This document shows, in pieces, positions 42,899 through 51,949 of a DNA stretch of 64,000 nt (within the stretch, counting starts at the first letter, position 1; each line of letters begins with the position of its first letter). The stretch comes from Acidobacteriota bacterium (GTDB taxonomy: Bacteria > Acidobacteriota > Vicinamibacteria > Vicinamibacterales > UBA2999): positions 32,735 to 96,734 of the forward strand of contig JAGNJW010000020.1 in assembly GCA_018000455.1 (NCBI GenBank), written 5' to 3'. Under the pieces are notes generated by a model. That model searched no databases. It was not told the origin of the DNA and saw only the letters and a list, made by a program, of their open reading frames with translations. The translations under genes were made by a program, and so were the position numbers.

Positions 42899-45367
42899 GT
42901 GGCCAACGACTACAAATACATCGGCAAGAACTACACGACGCCGGATCTCGTGGCCAAGGTCACGGGCAAGGCGAAGTACGCCGAAGACTACCGCGCCGAG
43001 GGCATGCTCTTCATCAAGCTGCTGCTGAGTCCGATGCCGCACGCCCGGGTCCGCAACGTGGATGCCAGCGCCGCGCTGGCGCTGCCAGGCGTGAAGGGCA
43101 TCCTGCGCGCGAGCGACTTCCCGGCCCCGCCGGCCCCGCCGGCCCGTCCCGACGGACAGCCGACGCCGCCACCGCCGCTGCCGCCGGAGACCGCGCTCAC
43201 CGACGAGCCGGTCTATCAGGGTGAGCCGATTCTCGCTGTCGCCGCCGTCGACGAGACCACCGCCGCCGAGGCCATCGAGTTGATTCGGGTCGACTACGAG
43301 CCGCTGCCATTCGTCGTCGAGCCGCTCGACAGCTTGCGCAGTGGCGGCCCGAACGCCCGCACGCAGGGCAACGTCTACACCGGCGCCGGCCCGACCACGC
43401 AGGTGGCCAACGTGAAGTGGAGCGAGGCCGACTTCGCCGAGGCCAAGGAAGGGCGCCTGCCGATGGGCGAGGCCCCCGACACGTTCACACTCGGCGATAT
43501 CGAGGAGGGCTTCAAGAAGGCCGACCTCATCCTCGACGAAACCCTCTACACGCAGTCCACGGGGCACCAGCCGCTCGAGACGCGCACGGCGATGGCCTAC
43601 TGGCAGAACGGCAAGCTGTATCTGCACGGCTCCACGCAGAGCGTCGCGCAGACGGTGCCGAACATCGCCCGCATGGTCGGCCTCAAGGTCGAGGAAGTGG
43701 TGCTCATCAGCGAGTTCACCGGCGGCGGCTTCGGCAGCAAGATCCCGGGCAGCCACAGCATGGCCATCCCGGCGCTGATGTCGAAGAAGGTCAACGCGCC
43801 GTGCATGCTGCGTATCACGCGCGAGGAAGAGCACTACATCGGCCGCGCCCGCGCCGGCATCTTCGGTCGCGCCAGGATCGGCTTCCGCAAGGACGGCCGC
43901 ATCGTGGCGATGGACTTCTTCACCATCCAGGACAACGGCCCCTACAACCCGCAGGGCGACTACCGCTCGGCCGGGTCGATGGCGTCGCTGAACTTCCAGC
44001 CAGAGACCTATCGCTGGCGCGGGATCTCGGTGCTCACCAACACGCCCCCGCGCACCTCGCAGCGCGCGCCCGGCGGCATGCAGATGAACGCCCTGCTCGA
44101 CCCGGTCATGGCCAAGGCCGCGCGCCGGCTCGGCGTCGATCACGTCGAGTTGCTCAAGATCAACGCGCCGGTCGGCAAGGCGTCCTACGGGCCGCTGAAC
44201 GCCCAGACCAGCAAGCAGTCCTACGTCACCCAGGCCAACGTCCGCGAGGCACTCGACCAGGGCAAGGCGCTGTTCGGCTGGGAAGAGAAGAAGGCCACGG
44301 CCGGCCAGCGGCGCGGCACGAAGGTGCGCGGCGTCGGCGTGGCGGTGGGTCCGTACACGGCTGGTTCCATCGGCTTCGACGGCATCGCCATCGTGCGACC
44401 CGACGGCAAGGTGCAGGTGCAGTCGGGCATCGGCAACCTCGGCACCGAGTCGGTCATCGACTGCCAGCGCGTCTACGCGGAAGTGCTCGACACGCCGTGG
44501 GAGCAGTTCGAGGTGGTCTGGGGCAACACCGCCAAGGGGCTGCCGTGGTCGTGCGTGTCGGCTGGCAGCCAGACCGTGCACGCCATGACGCGCGCGGCCC
44601 ATGCCGCCGCCATGGACACCAAGACCAAGCTGCAGGAAGTGGCCGCCCGGGCCCTTGGCGGCACCCCCGCCAGCTACCAGGTGGCGACCGGCCGCGTCTT
44701 CAGTGGCGGCCGCGGCCTGTCGTTCGCTGACGCGGCGAAGAAAGCCATCGAGTACGGCGGCAAGTACGACGGCCACGAGGTGCCGGAGGACATCAACGCC
44801 TTCACCAAGGCCTCGATGAAAGTCGTCGCCGGCCAGGGCCTCATCGGCGTGGCCAAGGACACCTACAAGCGCGACGGCAACACGCACTCCTTCGTGGCCG
44901 GTTTCGCCGAAGTGGAAGTGGACGTCGAGACGGGCGCGTGGCGGGTGGTCGACTACACGGCCGTCGCCGACGTCGGCACGATCTTGCACCCGCGCAACCT
45001 GTTCGGCCAGACATTCGGCGGCTCGATGCTCGGCATCGGCCATGCGATCTCGCAGCGCTGGGCCTACGACAAGCAGTACGGCGTGGCGCTGGCGCGGCGC
45101 TTCCACCACAACAAGCCACCGTCGATCATGGACATCCCGGCGACGGTCAAGATCGACGCGACCGACATCCCCGATCCCGAGACGCCGGTCGGCGCCCGCG
45201 GCATCGGCGAACCGCCCGTGGGCGCCGGCTGCGGTGCCGTCGCCGCGGCGCTCGTGAACGCCCTCGGCGACGAAGCCTTCCGTCGCTACCCGATGACGCC
45301 AGACCTGCTGCTGACGTCGATCGAATCCAAGACCTGGCAGCACGACGCGCTGACCGCGCACATCTAA
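42899..45367 (+). CDS. Molybdopterin-binding subunit of a periplasmic xanthine dehydrogenase-type enzyme
   Basis: An 822-residue large subunit with a GTG start. N-terminal GKNYTTPDLVAKVTGKAKYAED, molybdopterin motifs EFTGGGFGSK and TPPRTSQRAPGGMQ, and C-terminal GIGEPPVGAG with the active-site Glu. A Pro-rich insertion (APPAPPARPDGQPTPPPPLPP) near residue 80 is absent from the paralogue at 29728. Catalyses hydroxylation of a carbon, often of an aromatic heterocycle or aldehyde; substrate unknown. Start follows the previous stop by one base. Confidence 0.93.
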   Translation: MANDYKYIGKNYTTPDLVAKVTGKAKYAEDYRAEGMLFIKLLLSPMPHARVRNVDASAALALPGVKGILRASDFPAPPAPPARPDGQPTPPPPLPPETALTDEPVYQGEPILAVAAVDETTAAEAIELIRVDYEPLPFVVEPLDSLRSGGPNARTQGNVYTGAGPTTQVANVKWSEADFAEAKEGRLPMGEAPDTFTLGDIEEGFKKADLILDETLYTQSTGHQPLETRTAMAYWQNGKLYLHGSTQSVAQTVPNIARMVGLKVEEVVLISEFTGGGFGSKIPGSHSMAIPALMSKKVNAPCMLRITREEEHYIGRARAGIFGRARIGFRKDGRIVAMDFFTIQDNGPYNPQGDYRSAGSMASLNFQPETYRWRGISVLTNTPPRTSQRAPGGMQMNALLDPVMAKAARRLGVDHVELLKINAPVGKASYGPLNAQTSKQSYVTQANVREALDQGKALFGWEEKKATAGQRRGTKVRGVGVAVGPYTAGSIGFDGIAIVRPDGKVQVQSGIGNLGTESVIDCQRVYAEVLDTPWEQFEVVWGNTAKGLPWSCVSAGSQTVHAMTRAAHAAAMDTKTKLQEVAARALGGTPASYQVATGRVFSGGRGLSFADAAKKAIEYGGKYDGHEVPEDINAFTKASMKVVAGQGLIGVAKDTYKRDGNTHSFVAGFAEVEVDVETGAWRVVDYTAVADVGTILHPRNLFGQTFGGSMLGIGHAISQRWAYDKQYGVALARRFHHNKPPSIMDIPATVKIDATDIPDPETPVGARGIGEPPVGAGCGAVAAALVNALGDEAFRRYPMTPDLLLTSIESKTWQHDALTAHI

Positions 45368-45381
45368 GGGAGCATCGAATC

Positions 45382-46401
45382 ATGGCTGTGATTCACGACA
45401 TGATGCCGGCGTTCGAGCTGTTCCAGCCGGCGAGTCTTGACGACGCGCTCGGCCTGCTCGACCGGCACCGCGCCGACGCCTGGGTGTTGGCGGGAGGTCT
45501 CGACAGCTTCGACTGGCTGAAAGACCGCATCCGCAAGCCCGCAGTCGTCGTCGAACTCGGCGCCATCGAAGCGTTACGCGGCGTGAAGGCATCGGGCGAC
45601 GGCATCGAGATCGGCGCGATGACCACGCTCACCGACGTGGTGCGCGATCCACTCGTGCGCGAGAAGTTCGGTGTGCTGTTCCAGGGCGCGGAAGCGGCGG
45701 CCTCGCCGCAGATCCGCAACCAGGGCACCATCGGCGGCAATCTCTCGCAGGATGCCCGCTGCTGGTACTACCGCGCCGGCTGGGCCTGCTACCGCGCCGG
45801 CGGCAACATCTGCTACGCCGACACGCCAACGGCGGTCAACCGCGAGCACGCGATCTTCGGCGCCGACCGCTGCGTGGCGGTCAACCCGTCCGACACCGCG
45901 CCGGCGATGATCGCACTCGACGCGAAGATGGTGATCCGCTCGTCGAAAGGCGAGCGCATCGTCGACGCGCAGAACTACTTCATCGGCCCGGGCACCGACA
46001 TCACTCGACTCACGTCGCTGCAGCCCGGCGAACTGCTCACGGCAATCCGCATCCCGGGCACGTGGGCCGGCGCCGAGTTCTATACCGAGAAGGTCGCCGA
46101 CCGGAAGGTGTGGGACTTCCCGCTCGTCAACATCGCCTCGGCGATGAAGGTCAACGGCACCTCCATCGAGCGCGCCCGCATCGTCGTCAATGCCGTGGCC
46201 GCGCGGCCGATGCGCCTTGAAGCCGTCGAGCGCTACGTCGCCGGCAAGCCACGGAACGAGGAGACGGCCACGGCCGCCGGCGAGATGGCGGTCCGCGGCG
46301 CGGTACCGCTTGCCCACAACGCCTACAAGATTCCGCTGATGCGCAACCTGGTCAAGCGCGCGATCCGCGGGGGGGACAACGGATGGGCATCGACTTCCTA
46401 A
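45382..46401 (+). CDS. FAD-binding subunit with extra Cys cluster, molybdenum hydroxylase
   Basis: A 339-residue medium subunit (CoxM/XdhB-like): residues 1 to about 200 are the FAD-binding PCMH domain (WVLAGGLDSF, NQGTIGGNLSQD) and the rest the CO dehydrogenase flavoprotein C-terminal domain. Between them is a segment with four cysteines (CWYYRAGWACYRAGGNIC, then ...ADRC), the place where 4-hydroxybenzoyl-CoA reductase beta binds an additional 4Fe-4S cluster, so a third cluster type is likely. AAGGGAG precedes the ATG. The stop overlaps the cytochrome gene by 19 bp. Confidence 0.9.
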   Translation: MAVIHDMMPAFELFQPASLDDALGLLDRHRADAWVLAGGLDSFDWLKDRIRKPAVVVELGAIEALRGVKASGDGIEIGAMTTLTDVVRDPLVREKFGVLFQGAEAAASPQIRNQGTIGGNLSQDARCWYYRAGWACYRAGGNICYADTPTAVNREHAIFGADRCVAVNPSDTAPAMIALDAKMVIRSSKGERIVDAQNYFIGPGTDITRLTSLQPGELLTAIRIPGTWAGAEFYTEKVADRKVWDFPLVNIASAMKVNGTSIERARIVVNAVAARPMRLEAVERYVAGKPRNEETATAAGEMAVRGAVPLAHNAYKIPLMRNLVKRAIRGGDNGWASTS

Positions 46402-47237
46402 CCAGGGGCCTCAGCCCCTGGGGTCAATCGGTCCTCACGCACATCTCGTGGGACCTGCTGTGGGTCTCGTTCTTCGCAGGCGTGGTGTTCCTCGCGGCCC
46501 ACTCCGTCTACATGCTCCTCTCGGCGCACTCCAAGCGAGCGTCATCGGAAGTGGACGCGCTCGAAGTGAAGCTGAAAGGGCTACCCGAGAAGGTCCAGCG
46601 CCACAGCCTCGCCGCCCGCGTGTTCCACTGGATCATGGCGGCGTCGATGTTCACGCTGCTCTTCACGTCGTTCCTCCCCATCGTCGGCGTGCAGTTCGCC
46701 TGGGTGCAATGGCACTGGATCGCCGGCCTCGTGCTGACGGCGTCGATCCTGTACCACATCGTCCACGCCATCTTCTTCATGGACTTCTGGTCGATCTGGA
46801 TCGGTCCGAAGGACATCCCGGAGTTCAAGTCCGAGATCATGCGGGAACTCGGGCGCGACACGCACGGGCCGAAGCCGGCCAAGTATCCGCTCGGCAACCG
46901 GCTCTACCACCTCGCGATCGTCGTGACGGGTCTCGTGGCGACGGCCACCGGGCTCTTCATGATGAAGAAGGTGCAGACACCGTTCTTCACCCGCGACCCC
47001 TATATCCTGGCCGACACGACCTGGGGCTGGATGTACGTCGGACACGGCGTGGCTGGCGTGGCGCTGGTCGGCCTGACGATGGCTCACGTCTACTTCGCCA
47101 TCCGTCCCGAGAAGCTCTGGCTGACCAAGTCGATGCTGTTCGGCTACATCACCCGGCGCCAGTACCTCGAACACCACGATCCCAATCGCTGGCGCGTGCC
47201 GGGCTCCGACCCGGTCGGCGGCCGGCCGTCGGAGTAG
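46383..47237 (+). CDS. Cytochrome b subunit (formate dehydrogenase gamma-like)
   Basis: A 284-residue membrane protein with about five membrane helices and histidines placed for b haems: HSLAARVFHWIM, QWHWIAGLVL, YHIVHAIFF, NRLYHLAIVVTG and VGHGVAGV...MAHVYFAI. It resembles gamma subunits of formate dehydrogenase and other cytochrome b561-like anchors. It would pass electrons from the exported molybdoenzyme to quinone, which makes the operon a membrane-anchored respiratory oxidoreductase. The start lies 19 bp inside the previous gene. Confidence 0.9.
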   Translation: MGIDFLTRGLSPWGQSVLTHISWDLLWVSFFAGVVFLAAHSVYMLLSAHSKRASSEVDALEVKLKGLPEKVQRHSLAARVFHWIMAASMFTLLFTSFLPIVGVQFAWVQWHWIAGLVLTASILYHIVHAIFFMDFWSIWIGPKDIPEFKSEIMRELGRDTHGPKPAKYPLGNRLYHLAIVVTGLVATATGLFMMKKVQTPFFTRDPYILADTTWGWMYVGHGVAGVALVGLTMAHVYFAIRPEKLWLTKSMLFGYITRRQYLEHHDPNRWRVPGSDPVGGRPSE

Positions 47238-47243
47238 ACGCTC

Positions 47244-47657
47244 GTGGCTACTACTCGAAACGATGTGGCCGCCCGATGCAACCGCATCGAGGAGGCCTAC
47301 GAATTCATGCTCGCCTACGCGGCTCAAGGCCTGGCGAGTGATCAGGGGTCGGCGAGCGGCGCCCAGGTGCGGGAGTTTCTCTCGGGCCTCGACGACGCGC
47401 TCGATGGCCTCGGCGACGTGTTCCGTGCCGTGGTCGCCGCCGAGCGGTCGCCCGACGGTGACCGCTATCACGCCTTCATCGAGGTGCTGGACAAGGACGC
47501 GGCGGCATCGCGCGCCGCCGTGCGGCTCGTGCTGGCGCAGCCCGGCATCAGTTCGCAGATGGTCGACAACCTGAATGCGTCGATCCATCTGCGCGCACTG
47601 CTGACCGATGTGTTCCTGGTCGACGAGGTGCTCAAGACCCAGCCGGCCAGAGTCTGA
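47244..47657 (+). CDS. Small helical protein at the end of the molybdoenzyme operon
   Basis: A 137-residue, mostly helical protein without signal peptide or membrane segments. No family recognised. GTG start 6 bp after the cytochrome stop and a strong hairpin right after its own stop place it as last member of the operon. It may be an assembly factor or chaperone, by position only. Confidence 0.7.
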   Translation: MATTRNDVAARCNRIEEAYEFMLAYAAQGLASDQGSASGAQVREFLSGLDDALDGLGDVFRAVVAAERSPDGDRYHAFIEVLDKDAAASRAAVRLVLAQPGISSQMVDNLNASIHLRALLTDVFLVDEVLKTQPARV

Positions 47658-47681
47658 CCGGTCGGTTTTCGACAACGTGCC

Positions 47682-47708
47682 GGGGCGGTTCCCAGTGAGC
47701 CGCCCCGT
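47682..47708 (+). terminator. Hairpin terminator after the molybdoenzyme operon
   Basis: CGGGGCGGTTC, a five-base loop, GAGCCGCCCCG: an eleven-pair stem with one G-T pair, 24 bp after the last stop. No clear T run follows. Confidence 0.6.
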
Positions 47709-47753
47709 GTTGCGTACGACGGGCACCGTGCGGCGACGCGGCCAGACGGCGCG

Positions 47754-48266
47754 CTACTTGCCCGGATCGAAGCGGAACACCAGGTAACTCACCGGCGAGT
47801 CGAGGACACTGAAACCGTGGGCCGTGCCGGCCGGGATGATGATGATGTCGCCCGGGCCGACGCGCCGGCTCTCACCGCCCTGCCGCTCACCCATCAGACT
47901 CGGTCCGGCACCGAGGCGTGTCAGATCGGTGGGCTTGGGAGTGCCGCCGAGGGTGCCGCCGCTGACGAAGGTGCCGCTGCCATGCAGGATGTAGTACGTC
48001 TCGGTGGCACGATCGTGGATGAGCGAGCCGGCCTCGGCCTTGTCGCGGTGCAGCATGGCGACAACCGTGAGCCCGCCATGCACGTCGACGCTCTTGATCG
48101 GCTGATCGATGGCGCTCTTCACGATGCCTGATTCGAGGAGCGTGGCGATCTCACCTGGCGTGATGTGCACGGCCGGCGGCGGGGTCTGAGCACGGGCCGA
48201 CGAGGTCCCGAGCGCGACGAGGGCGGCGGCGGTTACCAGTAGCGGGCGGAACGAGGGGTGGGTCAC
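47754..48266 (-). CDS. Exported cupin-domain protein
   Basis: A 170-residue protein: signal peptide (ALVALGTSSARAQ) and a cupin barrel with H in HDRATETYYILHGSGTFV, plus a second motif GDIIIIPAGTAHGFSVLD. Such small periplasmic cupins bind a metal; function unknown. The GTG start is supported by AGGAG at about 8 nt. Confidence 0.8.
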   Translation of the reverse strand: MTHPSFRPLLVTAAALVALGTSSARAQTPPPAVHITPGEIATLLESGIVKSAIDQPIKSVDVHGGLTVVAMLHRDKAEAGSLIHDRATETYYILHGSGTFVSGGTLGGTPKPTDLTRLGAGPSLMGERQGGESRRVGPGDIIIIPAGTAHGFSVLDSPVSYLVFRFDPGK

Positions 48267-48512
48267 GGCGCTCTCCTGGGCGACCCGGTGGGGCCGGCAC
48301 CGCGCGCAGTCTAGCAGAGACCCGCGAGATGCTCGTGTCTCAAGCATTCAAGACATCGAGCATGGCGGCCACGCTTTGCGGGCACAGCTTGCCTGGACCG
48401 GCGTCGGCGCCGAGCTTGGCCGGGCCGCCCGTCGGGGAGGGCGATCGCAGCGAATCTGGAACATCTCGCGCTCGGCACCTGGCCCCGTGCCTGGCGCGCG
48501 GGGTGCCGCGTT

Positions 48513-48950
48513 CTAGACGGTGGCCGGCTTGTCCACGACGAAGAAGTTGTTCTCCGTCTCTTGAATGGTCACCTCGACCCGGTACTCGAGGCCGCGGCCC
48601 GGATACTGCCGGTGGATCAGTCCGACGACCTTGTCGAACACGTAATGCGCGACGTTCTCGACGCTCGGCCCCTTGCCCTTCATGACCACCACGCCTTCCG
48701 GCTCGAAGAGGTCGGCGTTCACGAACGCGGTATCTCCTTCGACGACGAGCATCTTGTGATCGAGGTCGCGCATCACCTTCTTGATGTGCCCGAAGTCGAG
48801 TGACATGTCGAGTTCGTCGCGCGGGAACTCGGCCGTCGAAATTGCGATCGTGCCGCGCCAGGTGTGCCCGTGCACAAAACGGCAGGCGCCAGGGTAGCCG
48901 AGCTGCCGGTGCCCGGTGTGGAACTTGGCGTGGACGATGATCTTTTCCAT
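48513..48950 (-). CDS. 6-pyruvoyltetrahydropterin synthase/QueD family protein
   Basis: A 145-residue T-fold protein. N-terminal KFHTGHRQL and CRFVHGHTWRGTI supply the zinc histidines and the catalytic Cys; DLDHKML and the C-terminal IQETENNFFVV (Glu anchor for the pterin) are also seen. QueD makes 6-carboxytetrahydropterin in queuosine synthesis; other members make tetrahydropterins for other uses, such as molybdopterin-independent cofactors. No other queuosine genes adjoin, so the specific role is open. Confidence 0.85.
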   Translation of the reverse strand: MEKIIVHAKFHTGHRQLGYPGACRFVHGHTWRGTIAISTAEFPRDELDMSLDFGHIKKVMRDLDHKMLVVEGDTAFVNADLFEPEGVVVMKGKGPSVENVAHYVFDKVVGLIHRQYPGRGLEYRVEVTIQETENNFFVVDKPATV

Positions 48951-49058
48951 GACGAGCGCACCGCGCCGGCTCACCTGGCCCCGCGGCAGAGTCCAGTATA
49001 GAACCCCCGCCACACCAGGCGTGGAACCGGCGAGCCCCGCCACGGAAGCCATTTCTGC

Positions 49059-49064
49059 TATCTT
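49059..49064 (+). promoter_or_regulatory. -10 box (TATCTT) of a probable leaderless promoter
   Basis: TGC-TATCTT ends 6 nt before the GTG of the hybrid kinase gene, the same arrangement as at 20199. Confidence 0.45.
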
Positions 49065-49070
49065 CCCACT

Positions 49071-51659
49071 GTGAACAGCGGACGCGCCCCGAGCGTCAGC
49101 CCCCCGCTCGCTCCGGCGATCGTCGACGACGGTTTCGACGAGCTCACCGCCCGCTCGGCCCTGCGCAGCCTGTCGATCGCCGCCCTGGTCATTGCCGTGC
49201 CGGCGATCTTCCGCCCCGACGTCGCGTGGTACTACCTGGCGCAAACCGGCGCATTGCTGGTCGCCTCCGCCATCTTGTGGATGACGCGGCGGTTCATGCG
49301 CCCGCAGACCGTCGCCCGCTTCGTGCTCGGGGTCTCGGCCCTGCTGGTGGCCACCACATCCTGGCTCTCGGGCGGTGCGTCCTCGGCCGCCTTTCACGCC
49401 TACTCGGTCGCCCTCGTCGGCGGCACCTGGCTTGTACTGCCGCTGAGGGCGGCCCTCGGCGCCACGGCGGGCGTCGTCGGATTCGGAGCCATGCTGGCCG
49501 TGGCCACCACCCGCCAATGGATTCCGGCGCCGTGGGTCGTTCACGGGCCGTGGAGCGTCTGGCTCACGATCTCCGGTGCCGCCCTGCTCATCGCGCTGGT
49601 CCAGTGGCTGGAAGTGCACCGGCTTCGCGCGTCGAACGCGGCCGTGACCCGCGAGCTGGATCGCAGCGAGGCCGCGCAGCGGCAACTCGCCAGCAGCGAA
49701 CAGCGCTACGCCGAGATCGTTTCGACGGCACCCGGCGTGGTGTGCGAATTCGAAGTGCGTCCCGACGGGACCCGGGCCTTCACCTTCATGAGCGAGGGGG
49801 CACGGCGGCTCTTCGACTGCCCGCCCGCCGACATTCTCGCCAGCGCCCAGGTGCTCTTCGACATGATCGAGACGCCCACTCGCCACGACCTGGAGGCGGC
49901 CATCACCCGTTCGAGCGAGACGCTGACGGCCCTCGACATCGAAGGCGCGGTCAAAACACGCGCCGGGCAGGTGAAGTGGGCGCACGCCCGCGCGTTGCCG
50001 ACACGCCAGCCCGACGGCACCATGCGCTGGCACGGCGTCATCACCGATCTCAGCGAGCGCCTCAAGGCCGAGCAGGCGCTGCGCGAATCGCAGCAGGCGC
50101 TGAAGCAGTCGCTGTCGATGATCCAGGGCGCTTTCGAGTCGACGGCCGACGGACTGCTCGTGGTCGACACTGCCGGCCGCGCCAACGCTTACAACCAGAA
50201 GTTCCTGTCGCTTTGGCGCGTACCGGAGGTCATTGCGCGCACTTACGACGCCGAGCAACTGCGCGCGCACGTGGCTCGGCAGGTCGTGGGCAGTGAGGAG
50301 TTCCTCGCCCGCGTGAAGCAGATCTACGCCGATCCAGACGCGGTGAGCTTCGACACGCTGGCGCTGGCCGACGGCCGCCAGTACGAGCGCTACTCGCAGC
50401 CGCAGGTCGTGGACGGCGCGGTCGTCGGCCGCGTCTGGAGCTTCCGGGACGTGACGGTGCGGGCAAGTGACGACCGCCGGCGCGCCGACCTCGAGCAGGC
50501 CCTGCAGCAGGCCCACACGCTGGAGGCGCTGGGCACGCTGGCCGGCGGCATCGCGCACGACTTCAACAACCTGCTGACCATCATCCTCGGCAACGCCGAA
50601 CAGGCGGCACTCGACGTGAGTCCCGCGGCGCAGCATGCAAGCCTGGCAGCCATCACGCGCGCCGCCGAGCGCGCCGGCGCGCTCGTCCGCGAGATCCGCG
50701 AGTTCAGCCAGCCGCGGGCCACCGAGCGTGCGGTCGTCACCGTGTCCGACACCATCGGCACCGCCGTCCAGCTGCTGCGCACGACCATGCCGAAGAGCAT
50801 CGCCCTCGAGGTGCGCCTCGACCCTTCCGTCACGATGTTCACCAACGCCACCCAGCTGCAGCAGGTCGTGACGAACCTCGTGCTCAACGCCGGCCAGGCC
50901 ATCGGCGACGCCTCGGGGCGGATCGATGTCGTGCTGGACGACGTCGGGGCGGCCGAGGCGCCAGACGCAACGCCGCGGCCGCTGGCTGCGCGCTACGCCA
51001 GACTGACCGTGAGCGATACGGGCCTGGGCATCTCGGCCGACGCCATGCCCCGTATCTTCGAACCGTTCTTCACGACGCGCCGCGACACGACGGGTACCGG
51101 ACTGGGCCTGGCGGTCGTGAATGGCATCGTACGCCGCTATCACGGCATCATCACGGTCGACAGCGCGCCGGGCTGCGGCACGACGTTTCGGGTCTTCTGG
51201 CCGGCGCTGCCACCGGCCGCCGCGACACCACTCGTAGATGCGCCCGCCGCACAGGCCGTGCCCGGTCAGGCGCCCGGACGCGGTCGTCACATCCTGGTGG
51301 TCGACGACGAGCCGGACATCGTCAAAGTCATCGCTGAAGGCCTGCGGCGGATGGGCTATCAAGTCACGACCGCCACCGACCCGCGAGACGCCCTCGCGAT
51401 CTTCGCCGCACGGCCCGCCGACATCGACGCGGTACTCTCGGACCTGTCGATGCCGCACCTGTCGGGGGCGGCCCTCGGACGCCGGATGCTCGACCTGCGT
51501 CCCGATACCCCGATCGTGCTCTTCACGGGCTACAGCGCCGAACTCAGTCCAGACGAAGCGCGCGCCGCCGGCTTCCGCGCCGTCCTCAACAAGCCGATGA
51601 GTCTGTCGGTGCTGGCCGAATGGCTGCACAGGGTGCTGCCGGAATCGGCCACCGCCTGA
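49071..51659 (+). CDS. Membrane-bound hybrid histidine kinase with PAS domains and receiver
   Basis: An 862-residue protein: an N-terminal membrane region of about six helices (residues about 30-185), a coiled coil, PAS/PAC (about 200-330), a second PAS (about 345-470), HisKA with GGIAHDFNN (H496), HATPase (NLVLNAGQAI, DTGLGI, GTGLGL) and a C-terminal receiver with phospho-acceptor D791 (SDLSMPHL). The membrane N-terminus resembles short MASE-like sensors. No response regulator adjoins, so it probably signals through its own receiver or a distant phosphotransfer protein. Confidence 0.92.
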   Translation: MNSGRAPSVSPPLAPAIVDDGFDELTARSALRSLSIAALVIAVPAIFRPDVAWYYLAQTGALLVASAILWMTRRFMRPQTVARFVLGVSALLVATTSWLSGGASSAAFHAYSVALVGGTWLVLPLRAALGATAGVVGFGAMLAVATTRQWIPAPWVVHGPWSVWLTISGAALLIALVQWLEVHRLRASNAAVTRELDRSEAAQRQLASSEQRYAEIVSTAPGVVCEFEVRPDGTRAFTFMSEGARRLFDCPPADILASAQVLFDMIETPTRHDLEAAITRSSETLTALDIEGAVKTRAGQVKWAHARALPTRQPDGTMRWHGVITDLSERLKAEQALRESQQALKQSLSMIQGAFESTADGLLVVDTAGRANAYNQKFLSLWRVPEVIARTYDAEQLRAHVARQVVGSEEFLARVKQIYADPDAVSFDTLALADGRQYERYSQPQVVDGAVVGRVWSFRDVTVRASDDRRRADLEQALQQAHTLEALGTLAGGIAHDFNNLLTIILGNAEQAALDVSPAAQHASLAAITRAAERAGALVREIREFSQPRATERAVVTVSDTIGTAVQLLRTTMPKSIALEVRLDPSVTMFTNATQLQQVVTNLVLNAGQAIGDASGRIDVVLDDVGAAEAPDATPRPLAARYARLTVSDTGLGISADAMPRIFEPFFTTRRDTTGTGLGLAVVNGIVRRYHGIITVDSAPGCGTTFRVFWPALPPAAATPLVDAPAAQAVPGQAPGRGRHILVVDDEPDIVKVIAEGLRRMGYQVTTATDPRDALAIFAARPADIDAVLSDLSMPHLSGAALGRRMLDLRPDTPIVLFTGYSAELSPDEARAAGFRAVLNKPMSLSVLAEWLHRVLPESATA

Positions 51660-51673
51660 GGACCGGGGCATCG

Positions 51674-51943
51674 ATGTCGAACGACCCGGTCACAATTCCG
51701 ATCGAAGGCGAGCTGGACCTGCACACGTTCCAGCCGCGCGACATTCCGGAGGTCGTGGCGGCGTTCCTCGCCGCCGCGCATGAGCGGGGCCTGGCCGAGG
51801 TACGACTCGTGCACGGCCGCGGGAGAGGCATACAGCGGGCTGTCGTCCACCGTGTCGCCGCCGCGCATCCGCTCGTCGCGACCTTCTACGACGACACCGT
51901 CTCGCGCCTCGGCGCCACGATCGCCGTGCTCGTCGCGCGCTGA
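51674..51943 (+). CDS. Smr-domain protein
   Basis: An 89-residue protein that is nearly just an Smr domain: LDLHTFQPRDIPEVV, LVHGRGRGIQRAVV and a final strand GATIAVLVAR. Smr domains bind or nick nucleic acids, and stand-alone versions have recently been tied to ribosome rescue. Follows the kinase gene by 14 bp. Confidence 0.88.
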   Translation: MSNDPVTIPIEGELDLHTFQPRDIPEVVAAFLAAAHERGLAEVRLVHGRGRGIQRAVVHRVAAAHPLVATFYDDTVSRLGATIAVLVAR

Positions 51944-51949
51944 GCCGGG

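Noticed and set aside
48951..51671. Long minus-strand extension of the QueD frame through the hybrid kinase gene
   Set aside because: Only the last 145 residues have QueD motifs; the rest is antisense to a kinase with complete domains.
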